From NCBI GenBank assembly GCA_003586115.2, contig QVOM02000029.1, positions 24,613,348-24,677,347 of the forward strand: a stretch of 64,000 nucleotides of DNA, read 5' to 3'. Below, piece by piece: positions 13,113 through 26,107 of this stretch (the stretch's first letter is position 1; every line of letters starts with the position of its first letter). The DNA comes from Salvator merianae (taxonomy: Eukaryota; Chordata; Lepidosauria; Squamata; Teiidae). A program made the translations under genes and the position numbers. The notes under the pieces are model-generated. The model was given only the letters and a program-made list of their open reading frames with translations, was not told the DNA's origin and searched no databases.

Positions 13113-14112
13113 GGCCAGGTGCACACCTTGTTGTGACTTTAGTATCACTCTGGCATGACAGCAGTGTCACAGCAGAATGACAACTAATACAACATCCATG
13201 TGACGGGTTTGTTTTTTGATAAGGGTGATGCTCAGTAGGAAAAAAAAAACCACTGAAGCCAGTTTTTACTATGTGGAACGTGATTTATTTACAAGGATAG
13301 GGTGAGAAAGCTACCCACTAATCCTTTCACCCACAGTGTCCCTGGCCTTTCTCTATTTACACTTATATACAACTATAAACTCCACCCAAGTCTCTCTCCT
13401 ACACTGCTTCTTGATGACACAGCAGCTGCTTCTTCTGTTCACTCTTTCACAGGTGTTCTCCCTCTGTTTTTTGAGTGCTGCTCTGTATCTATTGCAGCTT
13501 TACTCCTTCTGCTGTTCTGGTCACCAGCCCTCCCTCCTCTGCCTAACATTGTTTCACAACCTCCAGTCCTCCGTCTCTCATTGTTCTTCCAAACACAACT
13601 CTCCCATCTTCTCCACATGCTTGCTTGCTCTCTGTATCCCCCAACATTCCACAGTCTTCGTTAATTTATCTCCCTGTCCTCCTGAGGCTGCAACACATTT
13701 CATCAGCCTTTACAGCCAGCTGTGAACCCCCTTAAAGATATATCAGCCAAGCCATCACAATCCACACTGTGATGGCTGGAACAACCCAGAAATGAGCTGC
13801 CACCACTCGCAATACGAATGCTGGCTGCCAGCCATGCCAGTGGCTGTGGAAATATCTGGCTGCTGCCATGGCAACCGGGGACATGGCACTTGACTATTGC
13901 ATCATGGCCTGCAGCATTCATACCCAGAAGTAGGTGCAAACACTGCATACCAGAAGCAGTCCAACTGCAGGTAACAATTTTGGTGTCCACAGATAGTAGT
14001 GATTGGGAGCATCTGCAGATTCTTCCTATCCCTTGGGCCTTTGCAAAATGCACATCCACTGTGCTAGTGAATGTCTCCACGCTCACTAGCACTAAAGTGC
14101 TGACAGGCTTGG
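13113..14112. mobile_element. MITE family A copy split by a solo LTR
   Basis: Left end ggccaggtgcacacctt; right end aaagtgctgacaggct. Sequence after the LTR (ctggctgccagccatgcc, ctgctgccatggcaaccgg) matches the copy at 50933. The left piece before the LTR is short and less certain. Confidence 0.6.
13199..13759 (-). repeat. solo LTR of an ERV
   Basis: The 561-bp unit has inverted ends tgtgacgg and ccatcaca and an exact 5-bp target duplication ATCCA (13194-13198 and 13760-13764). A pyrimidine-rich plus strand and tttattt near 13283 (AATAAA on the minus strand) suggest minus orientation. No internal viral sequence remains, so it arose by recombination between two LTRs. Confidence 0.9.
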
Positions 14113-14562
14113 GTTCTGGTTGGACCATGCCAGAGATGTGCCTGGAGCACAATGCCAGCTCAGCACCATATCATAAAAAGGGCCAGGAACTGACTTGGTG
14201 CACATTGTTTGCTTGGCATTGGTGCTTAGCCCACTCCTAGGTGCACAGTCTGTACCCAGGAGTGCTCCAGCAGGAGAACACTAAAAAGCAGTTTCACTGT
14301 AGGCCAAGCACAGCTTCCACCATGCAGACAAGTAATGGATGAAGGAATGGTTTGTAGCCCATTCCAGAGTCCAGCAACATTTCACCAAGGTCTTAAAAAG
14401 CACCCTACTTCTCAGGCCATTTCCAGGGGAATGCCACAATGTCTCCAGTAAGTCAGGCCAGGCAAGCCATTGAATGGAGGCAGGCAGCCCCTTTGGCCTT
14501 CATGCCTGGCCTGGATCACTTTCTCTGTTATAGGCACATGTGCAGAAGTTATCTGACTGTCC

Positions 14563-14891
14563 TAGATGTGTGCTGAACCAGTTCATTTATAAACTGATTT
14601 GAATTAAACTGGGTGGTTTGACTGGTTTGAACTCAAACTCAAACCACTATCCCCCATTCAAAGGAGGCAGTCTGAACTCAAACCACACCATCTGGTTTGA
14701 TTTAAATCAGTTTGTGTTCAGCAGCATTTGCCCTTTAAAATGGGCTTTTTAAAGCAATTAGCAGCAGCAGCTCCTCTAATCAAACCAGGCTGAACCTTTT
14801 CATCCTGGTTCAGGTTCAGACCAAACTCCATGAGGTTCAGTTTCATTTGAACTAAACTTAACCACAATTTTTAGGTTCATGCACATCTCTA
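14563..14891. mobile_element. hAT MITE, 329 bp
   Basis: Ends tagatgtgtgctgaacc and ggttcatgcacatctcta. The 8-bp duplications gactgtcc (14555-14562) and gactgttc (14892-14899) differ by one base. The interior is built from repeats of ggtttga/tcaaacc. Confidence 0.9.
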
Positions 14892-15071
14892 GACTGTTCA
14901 TAAACAGCATGAGGACACACAGGTTTTAAACAGTCTTTTGTGTACAGTCTGGCAGTTTCCACATGCCCCATGGAGACTGGGCTAACACTGCTTCTCAGGA
15001 ATGAGAGAGGCTTCTAGAAGCCTGTGCCTCCCAGTAAAAGCTCTAGTTGCATGGGTCTTAACACTCTAGAT

Positions 15072-15363
15072 CAGGAGTGGGCAAAGTTTTCGGCTCAGGG
15101 GCCGGGTCAGGATCAGCACGCCGACGTGGGGGCGGGGTGACATCAGCGCGGGGGCGGGGCAACGTCAGCGCGGGGATGGGGCGACGTCAGCGCGGGGCGG
15201 GGTGCCGCCAGCACGGGGCGGGGCAACATCAGCGCGCAGGGGAGGGGGAGGGGTGCCGCTAGCGTGCCGCCGTGTGAGCAGAGTGACAAGGGACCATCGC
15301 AGGCCGGTTTAGACGGCCAAACAGGCCGGATGTGGCCCGGGGGCGGTAGTTTGCCCACCCCTG
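15072..15363. mobile_element. hAT MITE with GC-rich tandem repeat
   Basis: Ends caggagtgggcaaag and ctttgcccacccctg-type (tttgcccacccctg), with an exact 8-bp duplication ctctagat at 15064-15071 and 15364-15371. The inside holds about six units of roughly 22 bp around cgtcagcgcggggcgggg, with many CpGs in otherwise AT-rich DNA. Confidence 0.95.
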
Positions 15364-15425
15364 CTCTAGATGTATAGGCCAGATATTGTTCCAAGGAGAG
15401 ACTATTTTAAAGCAATCTCTCAAAG

Positions 15426-16110
15426 GCTCTTTCTGCACATACTTGCCAACTATCTATATCAGTGGGTCTGGATTAGCCTGGCCCAGTGACCTGGATCATG
15501 GGGAGGTGTGGGTGGGATCAGCACCATCTATACTGATGGCATTGATCCAGAATAGCTCGCTCCAGAGCGGCAAAGGTTGTGTAAGTTTATGCACCCCAAT
15601 GCCTATGAAGGCTGGAAACAAAGGTTCCTAGCTTCAGGACCTCTGGGGGCTGCTTGTTGTGAGTGCTATAGTGCCATGCTGAAAGGTGCCCCCTGATAGT
15701 TCCAAACACTGGAGATATGCAACACTGTTTTGGCAGGCTTCAGAAAAGGTCACATAAATGAGACATCTCTGGGAGCACCACAAAAATGCTCCAGGCTTCC
15801 ACTATTGCATGCTTCCAGGTCCAAATTACTTGATTTGGGCCAAGAAGTGAGCTCTGTGTCTCATGTTAGTGTGTGGTATGGAGAAGCTCCCTCAGTTGCC
15901 ATGATGCTGTGATAACACTATGATAGCAACATGATGCCAGTATGACAAGAAAGTGTGGCCTAACAGAGCACTCATGTCTGCTCAAAAATAAATGTCCTGA
16001 AACACTAAAAAAAAAAAAAAAATGAGAAAAAAAGAATCTCATGAAAAGTTCTTTAAATGCAAATAATAAAGACAAAGCCTTAAGATATTCTGAAAAGTTG
16101 GCAGTGCCAC
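15426..16110. other. decayed MITE family D sequence and intron
   Basis: It begins ggctctttctgcacat and contains the family hairpin (aaaggttcctagcttcagga near 15619), but no clear right end. A poly(A) run lies at 16007-16022. Confidence 0.45.
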
Positions 16111-16603
16111 AGGCAGTTTCTGCACAATGTAGTATCCTGGGCTATAAAGGGCTCCATGGGCCTGCCTTCCACATGTTAGTGCAATAATGGACAGCTACAC
16201 CCCCCTCCTAATATGCTCTGTCTGCACTGGATGGACCAAGGGACCAAGATAAGACGCTAAAATAGTGCCCTATCCCCAGTAGACCTCACTGAAGTGGTCC
16301 ACAAACAGACCAATTTCTATACCCTGGAACAGAAGATCATCTGTGGAAGTCACATGACCCACTATTCTGTTATATGGGAGGCACTTTTCAATAGTACATA
16401 AGGAAATGCCACTAGAAATGATGCCAACAGTCAGCATGCCACCAAAAAGGACCTTGCTGGAAAGGTGTTCTTCCTTGCCTTCGAGGACTGGGCCCAGGCT
16501 TCAAAGCTGGGCCTGGACAAGCCTTCTGAAATATGGACTGGTCTTTGTTGTACAGCATAGGATGGACTACTTAGAACATGCCAATGCGGTGCAGAAACAG
16601 CCA
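16111..16603. mobile_element. MITE family D-like copy
   Basis: Left end ggcagtttctgcac; right end gtgcagaaacagcc. It abuts the family A element that starts four bases later. Confidence 0.6.
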
Positions 16604-16607
16604 TAGG

Positions 16608-17761
16608 GGGCCTGTTCGCACTTGTAACTAGTGAGCGTCAGGAATGCTCACTAGACAAGTGCATCCACACCAGAGGACGGCCGTAGTGACCAGCAGTGGA
16701 CTTCATCTGCGGACAATCCCTACTACTGCCAGACAAGTAAAAAGGTCTGAAGCCCAAAGTGAGCTTCAGGTGCAGATTTGTTCACACCTGCCTTGTCCAC
16801 GATGGCAGCGACCATCTTCTGGGTGATCAGCCCACCCATCATGCATTTGTGATCTTGCGATCATGCAATGCATGATGGGCAATGGGGCCTACCCCTTTGG
16901 GCCCGTGCGAGGCCCCAGTCAGTCCCACACCACTGCGATCGGGCCTGGGTCGTTGGATGGGGCCACATTGCACCCCATCCAGCGTTTTGGTGCCCGATCA
17001 CCGGCACAAAGGGCAGTCAGTGTGGCAATGACCTGCGAGCATCAGGCCACTGCCATGGCGACCGGGAGGCCTGCACAGTGTGCACGGCGATGACATGACT
17101 CGCGCTTGTACACTGGGCCTCTCCCCCCGTAGCACGATCCGGCCTTCCCAATTGGGCCCGCAGTGCCCTGATCGGCCCCACCTGGCCACATTTGGGTGAT
17201 CAGGCTGCTCCAATAGGGCCGGGTGCACCCGATTGGGGTGCTGTGGGCCCGATCAGGAAAGCCCAATTGTGCTATGGGGGGGAGAGGCCCAGTGCGCACG
17301 CGTGAGTTGCGTCATCGCCGTGCACACTGTGCAGGCCTCCCAGTCGCTATCGTAGCGGCCTGATGCTCGCAGGCCATTGCCACAGTAACTGCCCTTCATG
17401 CCCACAATCGGGCACTGAAACGCTGGATGGAGCGCAGCGCGGCCCCATCTGGCATCCCAGGCCTGATTGTGGCGGCGTGGGCCTAAATGTGCCCACGCGA
17501 AGGGGTAGGCCCCATTGCCCACTGCGCATGCGCGCACACATAAAGCTGCTGCAGTTGCCATGGCAGTGGCTGGCCACTTGCCGGCCGTTGTCATCACGAG
17601 CATCAGGCATGGATAATGGCGTTCGCACTTGCGAATGCCGTTATCCAGCCTAAGACAAGTTTTCAGGCCCCATCGTGCAGACAGTGTCTGTACGATGGGG
17701 TCTGTTCCACGCTAGAATGGGCTAATTAGCCCATTCTAGCATGGGAAGTGCGAACAGGTCC
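16608..17761. mobile_element. large MITE family A copy with giant inverted repeat
   Basis: Left end gggcctgttcgcacttg, right end aagtgcgaacaggtcc, and a 3-bp duplication AGG (16605-16607, 17762-17764). At 1154 bp it is over twice the usual size. Two arms of about 300 bp, roughly 16875-17170 and 17235-17515, are inverted copies of each other. For example, gggcaatggggcctacccct pairs with aggggtaggccccattgccc. Confidence 0.9.
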
Positions 17762-17875
17762 AGGGTTGTAGAAATCAAAGTGTTTTGCATTCCATTCTTT
17801 CACATATAATATCTGTGATATTGCTGTGGGGAAAATCCTTTGCTTTGTCCTTTTCAGTTTAATTTATTTTGGTAG

Positions 17876-17980
17876 AAATTGAGAAGGGCTTTGTAGTTGG
17901 CTTCGGTGGAAAGGAAAGTTCTGTACTTGGTGAAGTCAACAGTTTAGTTCAGGAGCAGATCAACAACAGCTCAGTTACAG
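17876..17980 (+). CDS. candidate cassette exon in the CSMD3 intron (unproven)
   Basis: An open stretch of 105 bases is bounded by an acceptor-like ttttggtag (ending 17875) and a donor acag|gtatct (17981). A stronger pyrimidine tract ending ttttcag lies at 17857, but that start meets a stop in this frame. The frame reads IEKGFVVGFGGKESS at the start and ends QEQINNSSVT. Both ends are phase 1, the same phase as the intron that contains it, so inclusion would add 35 residues between Sushi 2 and CUB 3 of CSMD3 without a frameshift. The stretch holds an N-glycosylation sequon (NNSS) and no cysteine, so it would act as a linker. I do not recognise it in known CSMD proteins. It could equally be a chance ORF or a decayed repeat. 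Confidence 0.35.
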
Positions 17981-20805
<2,825 letters not shown>

Positions 20806-20960
20806 GAACATAAGAACATAAGAGGAACCTTGCTGGATCAGGCCACGGCCCATCTAGTCCAGCATTCTGTTTCACACAGTGGCCCACCAATTGCTTCTGG
20901 GCATTCTCAAGCAGAAGATAAAGGCAAAACCTTCACCTGCTCTTGACTCCCCGCAAATGG
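20806..20960 (-). mobile_element. CR1-clade LINE 3' end fragment
   Basis: It begins with repeats of taagaacataag, the reverse complement of a ttcttatg-type tail. The conserved 3' UTR follows (ccttgctggatcagg, then gcattctcaagcag). The same 3' UTR recurs at 21111, 53709 and 55600, and more weakly at 10750 and 12140. Confidence 0.8.
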
Positions 20961-21110
20961 TTTTACAGACCATGTTTTCTCTCATTCTGAAAGTGGATCA
21001 AATGTGGATTAAACTTAGATGTAGGTGGGTCCTAAGACTAATAATATTCAGATATAAATGACTTTCTGATGATAGTAAGCTTGAAGGGTCTTAACTCCAC
21101 CTCCATCATA

Positions 21111-21963
21111 AGACATAAGAATGTAAGAGAAACCCTGCTGGATCAGGTCACAGCCCATCTAGTTCAGCATCCTGTTCGACAAAGTTGCCCACAATTGCTT
21201 CTGGGCATTCTCAAACAGAAGTTAAAGGCAAAACCTCCACCTTCTCTCGGCTCCATTGCTTGTTTTTTGTTTTGTTTTTTTGCTGCTGCTGCACACTGGG
21301 TCAACACCTTCATTGAGCTGTCCACTAGAACCTCAAGATCCCTTCTCTGGTCCGTCAAAGAAAACTTGGCCTCCATCAGTTTATAGGTGTAATTAGAATT
21401 CCTTGCCCCAATGTGCATCGCTTTGCACTTGCTAAAATTGAAGTACATTTCCCACTTCGTTCTTCACTCACCCAACGTCAAGAGATCTCTCTGGAGCTCT
21501 TTACAATCACTTTCAGTTTTTACTACCTTGAACAATTTAGTGTTATCAGCAAACTTTGCTAACTCACTACTTTCCACTATGTCTAGATCATTTATGAATA
21601 AATTAAAAAGGAGGGGTCCTAATACTGAACCTTGCAGGACCCCACTTTTCATCTCTTTCTCCTCTGAGAACTGACCATTTATTCCTACTCTCTGTTTCCT
21701 GCCCTTTAGCCAGTTACCAATCCAAGACAGGACCTGTCCTCTTATTCCATGACTTCTGAGTTTATTCAGGAGCCTTTGATGAGGAATTTTGTCAAAAACC
21801 TTCTGAAAATCCAGTTAGACAACATCAACTGGGTCACCTTCATCTATGTGTTTATTAACACTCTGAAAGAGTTCTAACAAATTTGTAAGGCATGAAGCCG
21901 TTCTGATTTCCGTTCAGCAATGCTTGCTCCTCTGTGTGTGTAATAATTTTACCCTTAATTATG
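21111..21963 (-). pseudogene. CR1-clade LINE: 3' UTR and reverse transcriptase, outermost host of the nest
   Basis: Read on the minus strand this is the C-terminal half of a CR1 reverse transcriptase. Visible motifs are LQGSVLGPLLFNLFIND and KFADNTKLFK, the latter at the YADD-like catalytic site with the second Asp changed to Asn. QCAAAAKKQNK comes from the region after the RT. The 3' UTR ends at about 21111 with the ataagacataag tail. The RT is interrupted at 21963 by a MITE and resumes at 35416. Frameshifts and stops break the reading frame, so it is a dead copy. It would have encoded the RT that copies LINE RNA at the target site. Confidence 0.88.
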
Positions 21964-22274
21964 GGGCCTGTTTGCAACTTATCTGAGGTGAGCGATCATA
22001 CACTCACCAGGTAAATGCATCCACACAGCCCTACCGCCACAATGTCCAGGAGTATCTACAGTGCTCCTGGATGCTACTAGCTGAGGACAACAAAATCATT
22101 GTCCACAGCTTGACTGAAAGCAGCTGGATTGCTTCCTGTCTGCAGCATTCACACCCACTTCCAGGTGTGAACACTGCAAGTGTGAAGCACAGCTGCAGCT
22201 GCACAGTTGTGTGACACGTCCCCAATTGCCATGGCAATGGCCAGACGTTGATGTGGCTACTGTCATGGCAGGCT
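21964..22274. mobile_element. MITE family A, left part (split by L2 LINE)
   Basis: It starts with the terminal repeat gggcctgtttgcaactt. The target ATG at 21961-21963 is repeated at 35416-35418 after the right end. The body holds the family sequences for the CAGCAGCTG/CCATGGCA core. It is broken at about 22275 by the LINE, and its right part lies at 35276-35415. Confidence 0.8.
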
Positions 22275-25200
22275 GTCTATCTCTGCTCCTGGCTGCCTCA
22301 GTGTGAGAGACTGAGATAGGCTTGGTAGAGCTACTGACTCTGGCAGTGGGAGGACTCTGGAGGTCGCTGGAATACTCTAGGGCTTTGCAGGACCGGGACC
22401 AGCCAGAAAGGAGCCGTTTTACACCTGGGGCTCTGCAGCCTATATAGGCACCCAGCCTGTGGCCTTGCCTCTGCCATCAATGCCCCACTGCCATGCCAGG
22501 AGCAGAGATCCACGCCAGGAGCCCGCCGCTCCCAACGCCCTTGCTGTGCCGGGCCACACCCTCTCCTTCCAGCTCCAGCAGAGGGAAGAGAGAGAGCACC
22601 TGACAGAAGTTTAGGGCCAGCGGTGTAGTGGGGAGAGGCTTTGTATAAATATTTTGTAACAGGGAAGTGCATTGGTTTTTGGGGTGGGACATGTGCCTGG
22701 GCAAAGGGGACGGTGGGAAGCTTGGGGGCATACCAGTAGTTATGGGCAGGGGGCGGTATGGCGCTGCGTGGTAGGAAAGGGGCCATCCCAGAGGGAGTGT
22801 AGGGTGGTTGTACACTATCACCCCCTCTGTTCTGCCTACCAACCAGATAGGGGACAGGAGGCCTGTCATTCAGTGTACCAGTCTAGTGGTGCTGCTTTTA
22901 AATGCCAGGTTGGTCCAAAATAAGACAGGTCTCATCCACGAATTAATCATGGATAAGAGGACTGACTTGGCATGTATAACAGAGACCTGGGTAGGGGAGT
23001 TGGGTGGGCCTGAGCTCATGCGTGTGGGGCCCCTCCGGTTATCAGGTACAGCACCAGTCAAGGGCGGTGGGGCGGGGTGATGGTGGGGCGGGGGGGCTGT
23101 GGTCCATAAGGATACCATCTTGCTCACCAGGTGCCTCTTTGACCCAGTGCCCGGAGTCGAGTGTCTGTCCTTGGTCTCGGGTGAGAGAGAAAAGTTGGGA
23201 GTGTTGCTGGTGTACCGTGCACCCCGCTGCCCAACCTCCTCCCTGCCTGGGCTGGCAGAGTTGGTCTCGGGATTGGCGTTGGAATGTCCCCAGACAGTGG
23301 TCTAGGGGGATTTCAACTTCCACCTCGAGAACGCCTCTGATAATCTAGGCCAGGACCTCATGGGATCCATGACAACCATGGGGCTTTCACAGTTTGTCTC
23401 TGGCCCAACACACATAGCAGGACATACTCTTGACCTTGTGTTTGCTACTGGGGGAAGGGGGGATGCTCCGTTAATTGGAGGTTTGGAGATTTTCACCGTG
23501 TCATGGATAGATCACCACCTGGTGAAATTTGGGCTATCAGTCACTCCTGTTCACCGCAGGGGTGTGGGCCAGATTGTAATGGCCCACCCACGGAGCAAGA
23601 TAGAATCTGAAGGATTCCTGAATGCTCATGGGGATTTTCCGGATGACATGGCCAGCGCTCCTGTTGAAGCCCTGGTCTCTCTGTGGAGCATGGAGATCCT
23701 GTGGGCCCTCGACATGATCGCTCCCAAGCATCCTCACCCAGCCAGTAGAGCTCAAGGGGCTCCATGGTTTAATGGGGACCTAAGAGTGATGAAACTGGAG
23801 GGATGACGACTGGAGCGTTGTTGGTTAAAATTGCAGAGCAGACCTGATCAGACACGGGTTAGAGCTCATTATCAGGCCTACCACGTGGTGGTGAAGGCAG
23901 TGAAGAAGGCTTACTTCGCCTCCATCGTATCCGCAAGTAGCCATCCTGCAGAGCTTTTTCGGGTAGTGAACAGCCTGGTGTCCTCTGATAGGGGGGCGGA
24001 GGCTGAACTGACCCCAGATATCTGCTGTGACATTTTTATGAGGCACTTTAGGGAAAAAGTCGCTCAGATTTGCTCGTGATTGGATATCACACTTGAACAG
24101 TATCCTGTGGAGGTGTCCAGGGCTGTGGTTTGTCAGTTTTTGATGGATCAGTTTGAGTTGTTGCGGTCTGAGGATGTGGACAGGCTGCTTGCAGGAATGC
24201 AGCCTACCACCTGCCTCCTAAACCCTTGCCCGTCTTGGCTAATTAAATCAAGCTGGGAAGGAATGGCTGAGTGGGTCTTGAGTGTTGTCAACGCATCGCT
24301 TGGGGAGGGCGTAGTACCATCGTCCCTTAAAGAGGCAGTGGTCCACCCCCTCCTTGAGAAGCCTTTCATCGACCCCATGGTGCCAGGCAACTATTGCCCA
24401 GTAGCTAGCGTTTCTTTCCTGGGCAAGATCTTGGAGACAGTAGTGGGGAGGCAACTGCAGACATTCCTGGAGTATACTGATTATCTAGACCCATTTCAAT
24501 CTGGTTTCAGGCAGGGCTATAGCATTACTTCGAGAGAGAGATGGGGGTCATGCCTCCTTGTTGGTTCTCCTGGACCTATTCACTGCATTTGATGCCATCG
24601 ACCATGGTATCCTCCTGGACTGACTTTGGGGGCTGGGTCTTCCGGGCACTGTCCTGCAGTGGCTTGAGTCCTTTCTCTGGGGGAGGTGTCAGAGAGTGGT
24701 GGTAGGTGGCCAGTGCTCACAGCCGTGGGAACTCCCTTGCGGGGTTCCCCAGGGCTCAGTGTTCTCACCACTACTGTTTAACATCTACATGCAGCCGCTT
24801 GGGAAAGTCATTAGGGAGTTTGGGGTTGGGTGCCATCAATATGCAGATGACACCCAGCTCTACCTCTCGATTCCAGCAGAGTCAGGTGAGGCACTCTCTG
24901 TGCTGGACTCCTGTCTGGGGGCAGTGTCGGGCTGGATGAGGACCAATAAACAACAAAACGGATGTTCTGTGGCTTCAGAGCCCCCGTGTTCTGGTCATCT
25001 CAAGACACCTGGTGCTAGATGGGAATGTTCTTCCCCTAAGGGATTGGGTGCGAGACCTAGGGGTCCTCCTGGATTCATCGCTGTCCGTTGAATTACACAT
25101 GGTGGCGGTGGCCAGGGGTGTCTAACAAAGGCTCTGACTGGTTTGGCAGCTTCATCCGTATTTGGACATGGGGGACCTGGCCACAGTTCTGCATGCCCTG

Positions 25201-25606
25201 GTAACCTCCCGTTTGGACTACTGTAATGCACTCTAGATGGAGCTACCTTTGAAGACGGTCCGGAAACTGGAGCTGGTGCAGAATGCCGCAGCTCATCTGC
25301 TGTTGGGTCAACCAGGCCGTGCGCATATCTCGCCAGTTCTGAAAAGTCTTCACTGGCTTCCAATACATTTTTGGGCTTAATTCAAAGTGTTGACTTTGGT
25401 CTATAAAGCCCTAAATGGTTTGGGGCCTGCCTACCTGAAGGAGCACCTCCACCCATATGTGCCTGACTGCACACTGAGGTCACAGGGGGAGTCCTTCCTG
25501 GTGGTCCCTCCCCCTGCATTAGTGTGGGGGCTGGGGGAGGGGGAGGATTTTCTCTGTGGCTGCCCCCAGGTTGTGGAACAGCCTCTCTACCGAGATTCGC
25601 CAGGCG
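22275..25606 (+). pseudogene. L2-clade LINE: endonuclease and reverse transcriptase, decayed
   Basis: This copy keeps nearly the full layout. A 5' region runs to about 22800. The apurinic-type endonuclease follows (ACITETWVG at about 22970, GDFNFHLENA at about 23310, GPTHIAGHTLDLVF at about 23410, then an S/D-H-type end WIDHHLVKF). The reverse transcriptase then reads PGNYCPVASVSFLGK, DPFQSGFRQGY, CGVPQGSVFSPLLFN and QYADDTQLYLS with the intact catalytic DD at about 24845. The C-terminal region (SRLDYCNAL, WLPIHF) follows. Several frameshifts and stops, for example after 24592 and before the GDFNFH motif, make it inactive. In the family, such elements integrate by target-primed reverse transcription. 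The element is cut at 25606 by the ERV and its 3' end continues at 34932. Confidence 0.9.
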
Positions 25607-26076
25607 TGTCAAAGAAGAATTACTCACAAGGAGAGTAGTTTCATCAACCCAGAATTGTTTATTTAGATACACACAAGCGCTTGTGGGAGGCTCAGATAAG
25701 CTGAGTGACTCCCTGAATACAGTTTAGCGAAGGCTTTTATAATGTAAATGATATTGTAATTGTTTACATAACAGGAAATCTCATTACCCCTCCCATTAGG
25801 TCAGTATGCTCCTAAGTTTCCTTTTCCCTGGAATTATCAGGGTTAGGTCAGGTCCTTCTTACTCCGAAATCACTGTTTCAGGGCCCCTGCTTGCATAAAC
25901 TAAGATATTAAACAATTCTACGAAAAAGTGTTACAAAGGACAAAGAAAGGCAAAGGACAAGGACAGAGGAAGTATTGCAAATATTTCTTCATGCAGCCCT
26001 TATGTCTTAGCTATTAAGCTTTAAGTTTAAACACCCCTCTTAGGCATTTAACCTGAATTTATACGGTTCTTTCACA
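25607..26076 (-). repeat. ERV 3' LTR
   Basis: This is a 470-bp LTR with inverted ends tgtcaaag and ctttcaca, so the viral strand runs TGTGAAAG to CTTTGACA. On the minus strand there is a TATA box (TATAAAAG, 25734-25741) and a poly(A) signal (AATAAA, 25658-25663) about 70 bp further on, which places U3, R and U5. The target duplication GGCG lies at 25603-25606. It differs from the other LTR at about 4 positions (one near 25636, one near 25697, two near 26045). Confidence 0.97.
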
Positions 26077-26090
26077 CTCCCTCCTTTTCT
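26077..26090 (-). other. ERV polypurine tract
   Basis: On the minus strand AGAAAAGGAGGGAG abuts the 3' LTR, as expected of the plus-strand primer of a retrovirus. Confidence 0.85.
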
Positions 26091-26107
26091 GGATTTTACA
26101 TCCAGAA

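Noticed and set aside
13302..13725. Two overlapping ORFs of 120-129 codons
   Set aside because: They lie in the pyrimidine-rich solo LTR, overlap in two frames and show only Leu/Ser-rich low-complexity composition.
22331..22869. ORFs of 130-151 codons on the minus strand
   Set aside because: They are antisense to the GC-rich 5' region of the L2 LINE.
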